Origin: an uncultured Alkaliphilus sp.
GTDB lineage: Bacteria; Bacillota; Clostridia; Peptostreptococcales; Natronincolaceae
Length of the DNA stretch: 64,000 bases
NCBI GenBank assembly: GCA_938074565.1
Contig: CALJEQ010000023.1
Span: forward strand, 117,201 to 181,200
Direction: 5' to 3'
Below are positions 10,029-18,877 of this stretch, one piece after another (the stretch's first letter is position 1; each line of letters opens with the position of its first letter). A model generated the notes under the pieces. The model had not been told where the DNA came from and made no database searches. It worked only from the letters and a program-made list of their open reading frames with translations. A program made the translations under genes and the position numbers.

Positions 10029-10331
10029 ATATGTAAAATATAAACTACCTAAAGGTATAAAATCAAAAAGTCCTTTTTTTTGTAAAAATTTACTTTAATT
10101 TTACTATATATCATTTTTAATATAGGTTAAATTAATTTCAGTTTTTTTACTTCTTCCTTCAATACAAAAGCTTTTTCAAAATAAGTTAAAACTCTTTTTA
10201 AATTTCACTCTTTCTATACCTACCACCATAGTTTTCGTATATATCTTTTATAAAAGAATCAAAAGGAATTGAAATTTTCTTTTTATCAGATGTTTATTAC
10301 AGCGAACCCACAGAAGATAAAGTTTCAATTT
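10029..10331. other. Decayed stretch upstream of the Abi remnant
   Basis: No intact frame. On the minus strand short coding-like pieces in different frames (for example one with FIKDIYENYGGRYRKSEI before a stop) suggest former coding sequence broken by stops and frameshifts. Confidence 0.4.
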
Positions 10332-10391
10332 CTAAAGGGAATTATAAATATTTTTAACGAAATAAGACAGTTGAAGCGTCCCTGTGTATTT
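10332..10391. repeat. 60-bp dispersed repeat, copy B
   Basis: Direct-orientation partner of 9195-9254, 1.1 kb away. The two copies flank the Abi remnant and the small RNA candidate, which suggests they bound an inserted or rearranged segment. Confidence 0.75.
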
Positions 10392-10488
10392 TTCTGTATT
10401 TCTGCTATGATTATGCTGTAGTTTTAAAACATTTTACAAACTTATTTTATAATTTAAACACTTTTTATTATGCACAACTTAAAACAAA

Positions 10489-10497
10489 TGCTATAAT
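10489..10497 (+). promoter_or_regulatory. Extended -10 promoter of the small gene at 10565
   Basis: TGCTATAAT, about 65 bases upstream of the start codon; no clear -35 element. Confidence 0.45.
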
Positions 10498-10564
10498 AAC
10501 TATTAAATTACATTTATAATATAGTAATGAGCTTGTAATGTATATTTAAAAGGAGGTAAGCATA

Positions 10565-10801
10565 GTGCTGATTAGAACACAAGATAAAAAAGGAATAGTG
10601 GATGCTATAGAAATCAATACCAGTAAAGAACTTTGGGGAAAAAATAATTATATTTATGCACGTTATGCTGGAAAAACATTTTTTTCAGAAAACAACATTT
10701 TAATTGGAGTATATCAAGAGGAAGAAGCTGTAATTTTAGAAATTGATGAAATGCTAAAATTCTTTACTACTAATCCAACTGGAATATATGAAATGAGATA
10801 A
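10565..10801 (+). CDS. Small hypothetical protein, MLIRTQDK type
   Basis: A 78-residue protein starting at GTG with an AAAGGAGG site 8 bases upstream. The pattern of an N-terminal RTQDKKGIVD strand followed by ILIGVYQEEEAVILEIDEML resembles a family of small Gram-positive proteins seen as single-domain beta-rich ORFs (SQDK at the start, LGxYxxxERAxxVL at the end). Their function is unknown. It is followed by another small gene on the same strand, with no terminator between them. Confidence 0.75.
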   Translation: MLIRTQDKKGIVDAIEINTSKELWGKNNYIYARYAGKTFFSENNILIGVYQEEEAVILEIDEMLKFFTTNPTGIYEMR

Positions 10802-10887
10802 TTAATTTCTTATACATAAAATAATATTACGTTTAAACATTAGGTATAATCATAAGTATAATTTACTCAAATCACGGAGGTGTTTTT

Positions 10888-11046
10888 ATGCAAAAATATG
10901 AACATATATGTATTTTCATTTGGGGTGGTGGTGAAAAGACAACACGAATAATGAATTACTATGGGCAACAAGGTTGGGAATTGGTATGTGCTCAATGGTG
11001 TTGGCATTATTTCAAAAGACCTATAGAAAAAAAGATAATGCTATAA
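10888..11046 (+). CDS. DUF4177-like small protein
   Basis: A 52-residue protein beginning MQKYEHI, with GQQGWELVCAQWCWHYFKRP near the C-terminus. The GWELV...YFKRP pattern is typical of DUF4177 proteins, whose function is unknown. The ATG has a CGGAGGTG ribosome site 6 bases upstream, and two TATAAT-like boxes lie 35-45 bases ahead. A terminator follows at 11102. It is rich in tryptophan and aromatic residues. Confidence 0.8.
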   Translation: MQKYEHICIFIWGGGEKTTRIMNYYGQQGWELVCAQWCWHYFKRPIEKKIML

Positions 11047-11101
11047 AATATATCTACAATGTACTACATAAAATTTAAATAAATGTAGGTTTATTTAAAT
11101 G

Positions 11102-11148
11102 AAAAGAGTTATCATATTTTACTATTAAAATTATGACAACTCTTTTTT
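11102..11148 (+). terminator. Terminator after the two small genes
   Basis: AAAAGAGTT-A-TCATA pairs with TATGA-C-AACTCTTTT and is followed by T residues. Confidence 0.8.
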
Positions 11149-11266
11149 ACTGATTATATAATATATAATGTTGGTAGATAGGAACAATATATTTTGTGAT
11201 GATAATTCTGATAGAATTATTGACATAGTTGAAAAAAAACAATTAAAACATGTGTTATTTTATATA

Positions 11267-11527
11267 CTACTTCAAAAACTTAACTATATTATTAATGATT
11301 TTTTCAGCTTCTTCCGTTGTTAAATGTTCTTTAACTAGACAGGCTTTTGCATTTTCCTCTACAATTATTAAACCTACCTTTTCAATTGAAGATTTAACAG
11401 CAGTTATTTGAATTAATATATCTTTACATTCTTTTCCTTCTTCAACCATTTTTTCTATACCTTGTATATGTCCTTTTACTGTTCTTAGCCTATTAATAAT
11501 ATCTTTTCTGATTTCTTCTTCCTTCAT
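11267..11527 (-). CDS. CsoR/FrmR-family repressor, CstR-like
   Basis: An 86-residue all-helical repressor of the CsoR/RcnR family (DUF156). C34 and C63 align with the copper ligands C36 and C65 of mycobacterial CsoR, but the histidine between them (H61) is replaced by N59. Copper sensors need that histidine; loss with both cysteines kept is the pattern of the persulfide sensor CstR. I therefore infer a sulfur-species or other thiol sensor rather than a copper sensor. It follows the membrane iron-sulfur protein gene and is probably co-transcribed with it. A G/C-tract operator lies upstream of that gene. Confidence 0.9.
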   Translation of the reverse strand: MKEEEIRKDIINRLRTVKGHIQGIEKMVEEGKECKDILIQITAVKSSIEKVGLIIVEENAKACLVKEHLTTEEAEKIINNIVKFLK

Positions 11528-11560
11528 TAGTTCACTTCCTTTAAATATTTAATAATTACT

Positions 11561-12043
11561 TTATTTTATAGTTACTTTATTATGTTTTTGCTTTTTCTCA
11601 ATTAAACCTGTAGCATAACCCATAGGGCAAATAACACACCAACTTCTTGGTTTAAATATTATTCCCATTAAAATTCCAACTATTGATGACATTGTAATCA
11701 TTCTAAAAATAGCACTGGCTGTTTTAGTAAAGTCCCCATTAGCTATTATTAAAGAAATTAAAAACATTCCCATCATCCATATTAGCATTATTTTTTTTAC
11801 AGTTTTATTGTTAATGGATTTTGGTAGATTATTTTTTAAGCTTATCTTTTCAAGAAATACCCCTAACATTGAACCCCTTGGGCAATATTTACTACAATGA
11901 ACACGTCCCCCACCTCTTATGGCTAAATACAATGGTAGGATCATACAAACTAAACCTAGTATACCAAAACGAATATCAACAATTGCCAATGTGAAAAACA
12001 ACACCATAAAAACCCAAGACCATGACATAATTGACTTTTTCAT
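11561..12043 (-). CDS. Membrane 4Fe-4S protein, NapH/polyferredoxin-like
   Basis: About 160 residues with four or five membrane segments and two cysteine clusters, CSKYCPRG (after the second segment) and CVICPMG (near the C-terminus), typical of NapH/CcoG-like membrane ferredoxins that move electrons across or along the membrane. The longest frame starts with a GTG inside the ribosome site; the ATG at codon 6 has GGGAGGG in front and is used here. It is the first gene of an operon with the CsoR-family repressor, which suggests a role in thiol or metal stress or in electron supply to a nearby reductase. Confidence 0.85.
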   Translation of the reverse strand: MKKSIMSWSWVFMVLFFTLAIVDIRFGILGLVCMILPLYLAIRGGGRVHCSKYCPRGSMLGVFLEKISLKNNLPKSINNKTVKKIMLIWMMGMFLISLIIANGDFTKTASAIFRMITMSSIVGILMGIIFKPRSWCVICPMGYATGLIEKKQKHNKVTIK

Positions 12044-12060
12044 TTTATTCCCTCCCACTT

Positions 12061-12085
12061 TACCCCACCCCCACTAGGAGGGGTA
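12061..12085. promoter_or_regulatory. CsoR-family operator candidate
   Basis: TACCCC and GGGGTA form the ends of an imperfect dyad with inner C- and G-tracts, the style of site bound by CsoR-family repressors. It sits 12 bases past the -10 element, where a bound repressor would block transcription of the operon that encodes the CsoR-family protein. Confidence 0.7.
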
Positions 12086-12097
12086 TCTATACTTAAT

Positions 12098-12126
12098 ATA
12101 CTATTATATAATTCTTAACTTGTCAA
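12098..12126 (-). promoter_or_regulatory. Promoter of the membrane Fe-S/CsoR operon
   Basis: TTGACA, a 17-base spacer, then TAGTAT on the minus strand. Confidence 0.75.
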
Positions 12127-12186
12127 ATGTTAAAACATAACTTATTTAACCCTTATATATCTTTTGTACTTTAGATTGTAGCAAAG

Positions 12187-12235
12187 AAAAAAATTCAGCC
12201 CCCAACGTATTATAATCACGCAAAGGTCTGAATTT
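12187..12235 (-). terminator. Terminator of the hydrogenase/hyp operon
   Basis: AAATTCAG pairs with CTGAATTT around a 29-base loop and is followed on the minus strand by TTTTTC. It lies just after hypE and ends the long operon. Confidence 0.75.
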
Positions 12236-12253
12236 ATAATTTTATTATACCTA

Positions 12254-13255
12254 CTAACAAATCCGTGGCAACACTTCCCCCGTCAGCATATCTATTAATC
12301 TAGTTGTACCTAACTCTGTTTTTAAATATACGCTCCTTCTTTCATGGGGTACTATTTCTCCAATAATTGTAGCATCCTTACCCATTGGGTCTTCCTTCAT
12401 CACATTTATTACCTTTTCAGCATCTTCTTTAGCAACAATTAAAACTACTTTTCCTTCGTTGGCTATATATAAAGGGTCTAGCCCTAAAATTTCACACATA
12501 CTTTTAACTGCTTCCTTTACAGGTATGGTTTCTTCATACAACATCATACTACTTTGGCTTAAACTAGATATTTCATTTAATGTTGTTGCCAAGCCCCCTC
12601 TGGTGGGGTCCCTAAGTATTCTTACTTTATTGCTGGTGTCTAAAACCTTATGTATTAGACCATTTAAAAGCCCACAATCACTTTCAACGGAAACATCAAA
12701 ATCTAACCCTTCTCTTTTGGACATAATGCTGATTCCATGATCTCCTAAAGTTCCACTAATAATTATTTTATCGCCTATTTCAATTTCAGAAACTTCATCT
12801 ACTTCCCTTTCTATAACCCCAATTCCTGTTGTGTTAATGTATATTTTATCGCCACTTCCCCGTTCCACAACCTTTGTGTCACCTGCAATAATTTTTACAT
12901 CGGCTTCTTTAGCTGTCTCTGCCATAGAGTTTACTATTTTTTTTAAATCTTCAATTTCCAAACCTTCTTCTAAAATGAAACCTACTGTTAAGTATAAAGG
13001 CGTTGCACCCCTCATGGCTAAGTCGTTTATAGTTCCACATATTGATAATTTGCCAATGTCTCCCCCATCAAAAAATATGGGATGAATAACAAAGGAGTCG
13101 GTGGTTACTGCTATTTTTCCATTTATAGGAGGCACTATAGATGCATCTTTTTGTTGTAGTAAAATGTCATTTTTAAAGGCTTCATAGAAAATTTCTTCAA
13201 TTAACTGATGAGTCAACTTTCCACCACTACCATGGGCTAAAGTAATAATACTCAT
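12254..13255 (-). CDS. hypE: Hydrogenase maturation factor HypE
   Basis: A 333-residue protein of the PurM-like ATPase fold, full length. The N-terminal HGSGGKLTHQLI and the C-terminal PRIC are diagnostic; the final cysteine is carbamoylated by HypF and dehydrated to thiocyanate, the source of the cyanide ligands of the [NiFe] site. It is the last gene of the operon, with AAAGGAGG before its ATG, 12 bases after hypD. Confidence 0.97.
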   Translation of the reverse strand: MSIITLAHGSGGKLTHQLIEEIFYEAFKNDILLQQKDASIVPPINGKIAVTTDSFVIHPIFFDGGDIGKLSICGTINDLAMRGATPLYLTVGFILEEGLEIEDLKKIVNSMAETAKEADVKIIAGDTKVVERGSGDKIYINTTGIGVIEREVDEVSEIEIGDKIIISGTLGDHGISIMSKREGLDFDVSVESDCGLLNGLIHKVLDTSNKVRILRDPTRGGLATTLNEISSLSQSSMMLYEETIPVKEAVKSMCEILGLDPLYIANEGKVVLIVAKEDAEKVINVMKEDPMGKDATIIGEIVPHERRSVYLKTELGTTRLIDMLTGEVLPRIC

Positions 13256-13267
13256 AAATACCTCCTT

Positions 13268-14359
13268 TTAGGTTGATGAACCTCTATATTTATAATAGGC
13301 TGCACAAGTACCTTCCTCCGATACCATGCAAGCTCCTATTGGGTTTATGGGTGTGCATGTTTTTGCAAAATATGGACAATCCAGTGGATTATTCTTCCCT
13401 TTTATTATATCTCCACAAATACAACCCTTTATGGGCTTTTCCTGTGCTTCAACAATATCAAGTTTTACAACTGCATTAAAATCTTTATATTTATTCCTTA
13501 ATTGTAACCCTGTACCTTCAACTTTCCCAATGCCCCTCCAATTACTATCGGATGTTTCAAAAACATTATTAATAATTTCCTGTGCTTTTTTATTACCTTC
13601 ATAACTAACCAATCTACTATAATGATTTTTTACTTTGTATTCACCGTTTTCCAACATTTCCAGCAATGAATAAAGTGCCATTAAAATATCCACTGTTTCA
13701 AACCCTGCTATTACAGCTGGTATGTTATAATCTTTAGCTAGAAAACCATAAGGTTTTTCACCAATGATGGTACTGACATGACCAGGGCAAATAAAACCAT
13801 TAATATTTATTTCTTCGTCTACCACCAGTGCCTTCATAGTATTGGGCATTGTTTTTATTGATGATAAAATCGAATAATTTTTAATATTTTCTTTATATGC
13901 CATTTCAATACTTAAAGCCACAGTTGGGGCTGTTGTCTCAAAGCCAATAGCTAAAAACACAACGTTATATTGAGGGTTTTCTTTGGCAATTCTGACTGCA
14001 TCTAAGGGAGAAAACACCACCTTTACATTCCCCCCCAGTGCTTTTTCCCTTTGAAGTGAACTTTCTGACCCAGGAACCCTCATCATGTCTCCAAAAGTAG
14101 TTATGATAACGTCTTTTCTTTTAGATAACATAATTGCAGTATCTATATAACTTTGGGGAGTAACACAAACAGGACAACCAGGCCCAGAAATTAGTTTAAT
14201 GGTGGGGGGTAATAACTCCCTTATACCACTTTTAAAAATTGCCATGGTATGGGTACCGCAAACCTCCATAATATTAACCTGTGTTTTAGACTTTAAAACA
14301 ACCTTCTCCAGCATACCCTTTATTAAGTTAATATCCCTCATTTGGTTTAAGTATTTCAT
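13268..14359 (-). CDS. hypD: Hydrogenase maturation factor HypD
   Basis: A 363-residue iron-sulfur scaffold protein. CGTHTMAIFKSGI near residue 34 and GPGCPVCVTP near residue 64 are the family signatures, and four C-terminal cysteines (CICGDI, CPYFAKTCTP region) bind its 4Fe-4S cluster. With HypC it builds Fe(CN)2CO before insertion into the large subunit. It sits between hypC and hypE in the usual order. Confidence 0.97.
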   Translation of the reverse strand: MKYLNQMRDINLIKGMLEKVVLKSKTQVNIMEVCGTHTMAIFKSGIRELLPPTIKLISGPGCPVCVTPQSYIDTAIMLSKRKDVIITTFGDMMRVPGSESSLQREKALGGNVKVVFSPLDAVRIAKENPQYNVVFLAIGFETTAPTVALSIEMAYKENIKNYSILSSIKTMPNTMKALVVDEEININGFICPGHVSTIIGEKPYGFLAKDYNIPAVIAGFETVDILMALYSLLEMLENGEYKVKNHYSRLVSYEGNKKAQEIINNVFETSDSNWRGIGKVEGTGLQLRNKYKDFNAVVKLDIVEAQEKPIKGCICGDIIKGKNNPLDCPYFAKTCTPINPIGACMVSEEGTCAAYYKYRGSST

Positions 14360-14371
14360 TATCCCTTCACC

Positions 14372-14596
14372 TTAACCTTCATTACATTCTAATATTTCTT
14401 GAAATAGAGCCAATGTTTTCATCGCCTCTTCTTCATCTATTTTATATAAGGCACAACCAGCATGTAACAAAACGTAGTCCCCCACCTTTACATCCTCTAA
14501 CAAACTTATATTAACTAATTTTTTTACCCCACCATAGTTTACTACTGCTTCATTTTCTTGTATTTCTATTATTTCAACGGGTACTGCCACACACAT
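14372..14596 (-). CDS. hypC: Hydrogenase maturation chaperone HypC
   Basis: A 74-residue protein. The functional N-terminus must be Met-Cys because the cysteine carries the Fe(CN)2CO group; the frame extends 10 codons further upstream, but the ATG giving MCVAVPVEI is preceded by GGGGGAGGAAG and is chosen. It has the small beta-barrel pattern with DYVLLHAGCALYKID. It starts 4 bases after the hypF stop. Confidence 0.95.
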   Translation of the reverse strand: MCVAVPVEIIEIQENEAVVNYGGVKKLVNISLLEDVKVGDYVLLHAGCALYKIDEEEAMKTLALFQEILECNEG

Positions 14597-14600
14597 AGGC

Positions 14601-16946
14601 TCACTTCCTCCCCCTATTATTTGCAATTACCATCTGCCCTAGAGAAATTCCCCCATCATTGGTGGGAAAATCTTTATGTATATATACTTCAAAACCTTTA
14701 TTTTCTAAATCACAATGAATTCCTTTTAAAAGTATTTCATTATGAAATACCCCACCACTAAGGGCTATTTTATTTATTTTATATTTACTTTTTATTCCTT
14801 CACACATCTCTACTGTAAAGTTTATAATTGTACGGTGAAATTTACCTGCAATTATAGAAGTTAAAATTCCATTTTCTAAATCCTTTAAAATACCCTCTAT
14901 AATTGAGTCCGTAACAACCACATTAAGACCATCTACCTCTTTTATAGTATAGTTATACCCTTCTTTCGTATCCTTTTTTGCTATATTTTCCAGTTCTACT
15001 GCTGCCTGACCTTCGTAGGAGTTAATAGAACAAACCCCTAATAATGCTGAAACTCCATCAAAAAACCTTCCCATGCTGGAGGTTTCAAAACAATTAATAT
15101 TATTTTTTAATGCTTGTACTACAAGGGCTACTTTAAAGGATGATAGGTGTTTTATATTGGTTGTTAAAAGCTTTTCCCCCATCAGTTTATATAAATATGC
15201 CACCCCTATACGCCACGGTTCTTTTACTGCCACGTCTCCCCCAGCCATCTTTAAATAATTAAGATGACCTACTCGTTTAAAGTCTTTAAAGTCACAAATT
15301 AAAAATTCCCCACCCCACACTTTACCATCTGTACCATAACCCGTACCATCAAAGGCAATACCTATCACCTTTTCATTTATATCGTTATCCACCATACAAC
15401 TGACTATATGGGCATGATGATGTTGAACTTCTTCAACTTCTAGTTTTCTAACATCTTGTATTAAATGATTCATTTGGTTTTCCACCAACTTTGAGGTTTT
15501 ATAGTTGGGGTGCATATCATAAGCTATTACTTTCGGTTCTATTTGATACAGATTTTTATAATGTTCTATACTTTTCTCCAAGTGTTGAAGGGTCTCTAAA
15601 TTATCTAAGTCTCCAATATATTGACTGGTGAAAACATACTCCTTCTTAGAAATTGAAAAAGTATTTTTCATTTCAGCACCATAGGCTAATGTTTCCTTTA
15701 ATCCATTTATTTGAAGTGGCTTTGGTGCATAACCTCTAGCCCTCCGTATCATCCTAGCCTTCCCCAACACTACCCTTACAACCGAATCATCTATAGGTAT
15801 GTGTATTTCCCTGTTATGAAATAAAAAATAATCAACTATTCCACTTAAATTTTTTAGGGCTTCATTATTTCTGTATTCTATTGGCAACCCCGAAACATTG
15901 GCACTGGTCATAACTAAAATTTTTAACTCATCATCAAATAAAAGATGATGTAGGGGAGTGTAGGGCAACATTAAACCTATTGTATTAAGGTTAGGTGCTA
16001 TGTTTAGAGGTAACTTGCTATTTTTATTGCTATATTTTATTTCATATCTGTTTTTATATAAGGTGTTATCTTTATTATCATTTTTTCTATCCAACAATAA
16101 AATTGGTTTTTCTATACACGTTAATATACTTTCTTCTATTTCATTTAATAAACAATATTTTTTTACCGTTTCTATGTCCCTCATCATTAATGCCAATGGT
16201 TTGGCTTTTCTGCCTTTTCGTCTTCTTAGTTCTTCTATAACTTCTTCATTTCTTCCATCACAAACTAAGTGGAACCCACCTAACCCCTTTACCGCAACAA
16301 TTTTTCCCCTTTTTAATAACCCTTTAGTTTCTTCTATTGCATCTATTGTATTTATCTTTTCTCCTAAAGCATTGGTTAACCATACCTGTGGCCCACACTT
16401 AGGGCAAGCATTGGGTTGAGCATGAAATCTTCTATCTTTAGGATTTCTATATTCCTCTTTGCACTCTTTACACATGGTAAACTCCCCCATTGTTGTCATG
16501 GGACGGTCATAGGGTAACTCCTTAATTATAGAAAACCTCGGCCCACAGTTGGTGCAATTGGTAAAGGGATAGCCATAACGTTGGTTATTTTCATCTTTTA
16601 TTTCTAACTCACAATTTGAACAGATTGCCACATCTGGAGAAATCATTGTTATTCCTGTTGGATTAATTGTACTTTCTTCTATGGTGAAATTTTTATAATG
16701 CTTTAAGGGTAATTCTTCAAGCGAAATATTTTTAACCACAGCAAGAGGAGGTGCTTGCTGCTGAAGGTCATTTATCATGCTTTTTAGCTGATTTTCTCCA
16801 CCTTCTACATCAATAAACACCCCTTCTGTTGAGTTATTCACCCATCCCTTTAGATTGTATTTTTCTGCCAAATTGTAAACAAAAGGTCTAAAACCTACTC
16901 CTTGAACAATGCCTTCCACCTTAATAAAATTTCTGCTAAGCTTCAT
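14601..16946 (-). CDS. hypF: Carbamoyltransferase HypF
   Basis: About 781 residues. Domains in order: acylphosphatase-like (VEGIVQGVGFRPFVYN near the N-terminus), two zinc fingers (CSNCELEI, CTNCGPR, CKECKEEY, CPKCGP), YrdC-like (about 195-380), and a Kae1-like carbamoyltransferase domain with HHHAHI (near 500) and IAFDGTGYG. It uses carbamoyl phosphate and ATP to carbamoylate HypE. The start at MKLSRNF is preferred over the longest frame because it overlaps the tatC stop by 11 bases and has AAAGGGA upstream. Confidence 0.96.
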   Translation of the reverse strand: MKLSRNFIKVEGIVQGVGFRPFVYNLAEKYNLKGWVNNSTEGVFIDVEGGENQLKSMINDLQQQAPPLAVVKNISLEELPLKHYKNFTIEESTINPTGITMISPDVAICSNCELEIKDENNQRYGYPFTNCTNCGPRFSIIKELPYDRPMTTMGEFTMCKECKEEYRNPKDRRFHAQPNACPKCGPQVWLTNALGEKINTIDAIEETKGLLKRGKIVAVKGLGGFHLVCDGRNEEVIEELRRRKGRKAKPLALMMRDIETVKKYCLLNEIEESILTCIEKPILLLDRKNDNKDNTLYKNRYEIKYSNKNSKLPLNIAPNLNTIGLMLPYTPLHHLLFDDELKILVMTSANVSGLPIEYRNNEALKNLSGIVDYFLFHNREIHIPIDDSVVRVVLGKARMIRRARGYAPKPLQINGLKETLAYGAEMKNTFSISKKEYVFTSQYIGDLDNLETLQHLEKSIEHYKNLYQIEPKVIAYDMHPNYKTSKLVENQMNHLIQDVRKLEVEEVQHHHAHIVSCMVDNDINEKVIGIAFDGTGYGTDGKVWGGEFLICDFKDFKRVGHLNYLKMAGGDVAVKEPWRIGVAYLYKLMGEKLLTTNIKHLSSFKVALVVQALKNNINCFETSSMGRFFDGVSALLGVCSINSYEGQAAVELENIAKKDTKEGYNYTIKEVDGLNVVVTDSIIEGILKDLENGILTSIIAGKFHRTIINFTVEMCEGIKSKYKINKIALSGGVFHNEILLKGIHCDLENKGFEVYIHKDFPTNDGGISLGQMVIANNRGRK

Positions 16947-17682
16947 ATGTATCCCTTTTTTTATTGACAATTTTATAGTATACAAAAAGTAGTGCTAAAC
17001 TTAATTCAAACAATAGTATTAGAGGTATTGCCACTGCCATTTGGGAAATTACATCTGGTGGAGTAAAAAAAGCACTTAAAATTACAATTACTAAAATTAC
17101 AATTTTCCTTCTCTTTGACAAGGTTTTGTAGTTAATGATTCCAAGTTTCGTTAAAACCAACATCACCATTGGCATTTCAAAAACTAAGCCCATTCCTAAT
17201 GTAAATAAAATTACAAAGGAGCAATATCTTTCAGCCGAAAGCATTGTTTGCATATGTTCGCCACTAAAACCCAATAAGTATTTAAAGGTCATGGGTAAAA
17301 TAATTTGAAAACCGAAAAATACTCCTGTAAAAAACAGTAACAATATAAAAGGAAATGCAATATAGATAACTATTTTTTCCCTTTTATATAGGGCTGGTGA
17401 AATAAATAAAATGGTCTGTAAAAAAATAATAGGGGTTGAAAGCACTATACCACCAAAAACTGCCGCCCTAACGTTGGTGATAAAACCTTCCAATGGTGTA
17501 ATCATCACCAGTTCTACATCCCCTAAAGGTTTTTTCAACAATCCAATAATATCCGATGACTTCAAGTAACATAAAATAGAAAATATAATAAGGGTTAACA
17601 CACATATAATTAGCTTTTTTCTTAAGTCGTCCAAATGTTGTAGGATATTCATTTCTGCATTATCTTCTGTCAACGATGTCAC
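16936..17682 (-). CDS. tatC: Twin-arginine translocase subunit TatC
   Basis: A 248-residue polytopic protein with six membrane segments. MNILQHLDDLRKKLI near the N-terminus is the conserved TatC cytosolic entry that contacts the RR signal; FITNVRAAVFGG and FFTPPDVISQ are further family segments. It starts with GTG 9 bases after GGGGGAAG. Its 3' end overlaps hypF. Inside a hydrogenase operon, its client is most likely the RR-signal small subunit encoded at the start of the same transcript. Confidence 0.96.
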   Translation of the reverse strand: MTSLTEDNAEMNILQHLDDLRKKLIICVLTLIIFSILCYLKSSDIIGLLKKPLGDVELVMITPLEGFITNVRAAVFGGIVLSTPIIFLQTILFISPALYKREKIVIYIAFPFILLLFFTGVFFGFQIILPMTFKYLLGFSGEHMQTMLSAERYCSFVILFTLGMGLVFEMPMVMLVLTKLGIINYKTLSKRRKIVILVIVILSAFFTPPDVISQMAVAIPLILLFELSLALLFVYYKIVNKKRDTYEA

Positions 17683-17696
17683 CTTAGCACTTCCCC

Positions 17697-17861
17697 CTAC
17701 TCTGTTTTCTCCGTATCCTCAATTAATTCTTTAGTCGCCTTTTTAAACTCTTTAATGGAAACCCCTATTGCTTTTCCTATTTCCGGTAACTTTTTAGGCC
17801 CAAAAATAACTAATGCAATAATTAATATTAGTACTAATTCTGAAAATCCAATACTAGGCAT
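17697..17861 (-). CDS. tatA: Twin-arginine translocase subunit TatA
   Basis: A 54-residue protein: one N-terminal membrane helix (about 5-20), the [14 protein letters not shown] hinge and a charged amphipathic helix. This is the TatA/TatE pattern of a minimal Gram-positive TatA-TatC system without TatB. The ATG lies inside the last codons of hypB (8-base overlap), so translation is probably coupled. It forms the pore part of the translocase with tatC, 14 bases downstream. Confidence 0.95.
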   Translation of the reverse strand: MPSIGFSELVLILIIALVIFGPKKLPEIGKAIGVSIKEFKKATKELIEDTEKTE

Positions 17862-18525
17862 TTGTTACGCCCCCCTTCTCTTTAATTTTATTAAGTAGGT
17901 AATCCCTCAACTGTTGAAATCCTTCTCCAGTACGACTAGATACTTCAAAAACTATTATATCATTTCTTAGTGACTTTATATCCCTATAAAACTCATCCAT
18001 AGAAAAATTAGTGAACTCCATTAAATCCATTTTATTAACTATAACCACTTCTGATTTTTGAAACATAGAAGGGTATTTTAGTGGTTTATCATTTCCTTCT
18101 GTAATACTTAAAACAGTTATTTTAATATCTTCACTTAAATCATAAGATGCGGGACAAACTAAATTACCCACATTTTCAATTACTAAAAATTTCATGTCAT
18201 CCAGTTCTAAGTTGTTTAATGCCTCTTTAATCATTAAAGCATCTAAATGACAAGCCCCTCCTGTATTAACTTGAATTACTTCTACCCCTTGGCTTTCTAT
18301 TCTTTCCGCATCTTTTGTGGTGTATAAGTCTCCTTCAATTACTGCCAATTTTACATTATCCTTCATAGACTTAATTAATTGTTCTAATATGGAAGTTTTA
18401 CCTGCACCCGGTGACCCTAATAAGTTAACCGTAAAAATTCCTTTACTGTCCAACAACTCTTTATTTTCTTTTGCAAGTATATCATTGGTTTGTAATATAT
18501 TCTTTTTAACATCTATTTGCTTCAC
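17854..18525 (-). CDS. hypB: Hydrogenase nickel incorporation GTPase HypB
   Basis: About 223 residues. The P-loop [29 protein letters not shown], the metal site [12 protein letters not shown], and the G4-like VNKMDL are all present. The N-terminal CxxCGC or histidine-rich nickel store of some HypB proteins is absent. It inserts nickel with HypA after Fe(CN)2CO loading. The GTG at codon 8 of the longest frame is chosen: it has GGAGGG upstream and begins 1 base after the hypA stop, whereas the first ATG lies within hypA. Confidence 0.95.
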   Translation of the reverse strand: MKQIDVKKNILQTNDILAKENKELLDSKGIFTVNLLGSPGAGKTSILEQLIKSMKDNVKLAVIEGDLYTTKDAERIESQGVEVIQVNTGGACHLDALMIKEALNNLELDDMKFLVIENVGNLVCPASYDLSEDIKITVLSITEGNDKPLKYPSMFQKSEVVIVNKMDLMEFTNFSMDEFYRDIKSLRNDIIVFEVSSRTGEGFQQLRDYLLNKIKEKGGVTNA

Positions 18526-18526
18526 T

Positions 18527-18868
18527 TTATTCACCCTCCATTTCATCGATTAATAGTTCGTATCCCGTAACAATATTATTACTGTAAGCATTACAAATGG
18601 GGCATATTTTATTTAAAAAGGTTATATTAAAGGTTTTTTCACACTGGGGACAGAGGGCAGTTGCTTCCACAGTTTCTATTTTCAGCTCTGCCCCCTCCAC
18701 TTCAGTATCCTTTGAAACAACCTCAAATGCAAAGCGAAGAGCGTGTTCTTCCACACTGGTCATAGTTCCTATTTTCAAAGTCACCTTTGTAACTTTTTTC
18801 AGACTATGACTCACCACATTCTGTTGTATAATCTCCATTAAGTCATTAACAATTGATACTTCATGCAA
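18527..18868 (-). CDS. hypA: Hydrogenase nickel chaperone HypA
   Basis: About 113 residues. In HypA the mature protein begins Met-His-Glu and His2 binds nickel. Here that reading, MHEVSIV, needs a TTG start, three codons inside the longest frame, with AGGTGA upstream; I choose it over the GTG. The zinc domain has the cysteine pairs CPQC and CPIC. Partner of HypB, with its stop 1 base from the hypB start. Confidence 0.94.
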   Translation of the reverse strand: MHEVSIVNDLMEIIQQNVVSHSLKKVTKVTLKIGTMTSVEEHALRFAFEVVSKDTEVEGAELKIETVEATALCPQCEKTFNITFLNKICPICNAYSNNIVTGYELLIDEMEGE

Positions 18869-18877
18869 GTTCTTCAC

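Noticed and set aside
11169..11324. Plus-strand frame of 51 codons starting MLVDRNNIFCDDN
   Set aside because: Composition is protein-like at first, but there is no ribosome site, it follows directly on a terminator, and its end is antisense to the CsoR-family gene.
18869..18877. GTG three codons upstream as the HypA start
   Set aside because: It would bury the essential His2; the TTG giving Met-His-Glu has a usable ribosome site.
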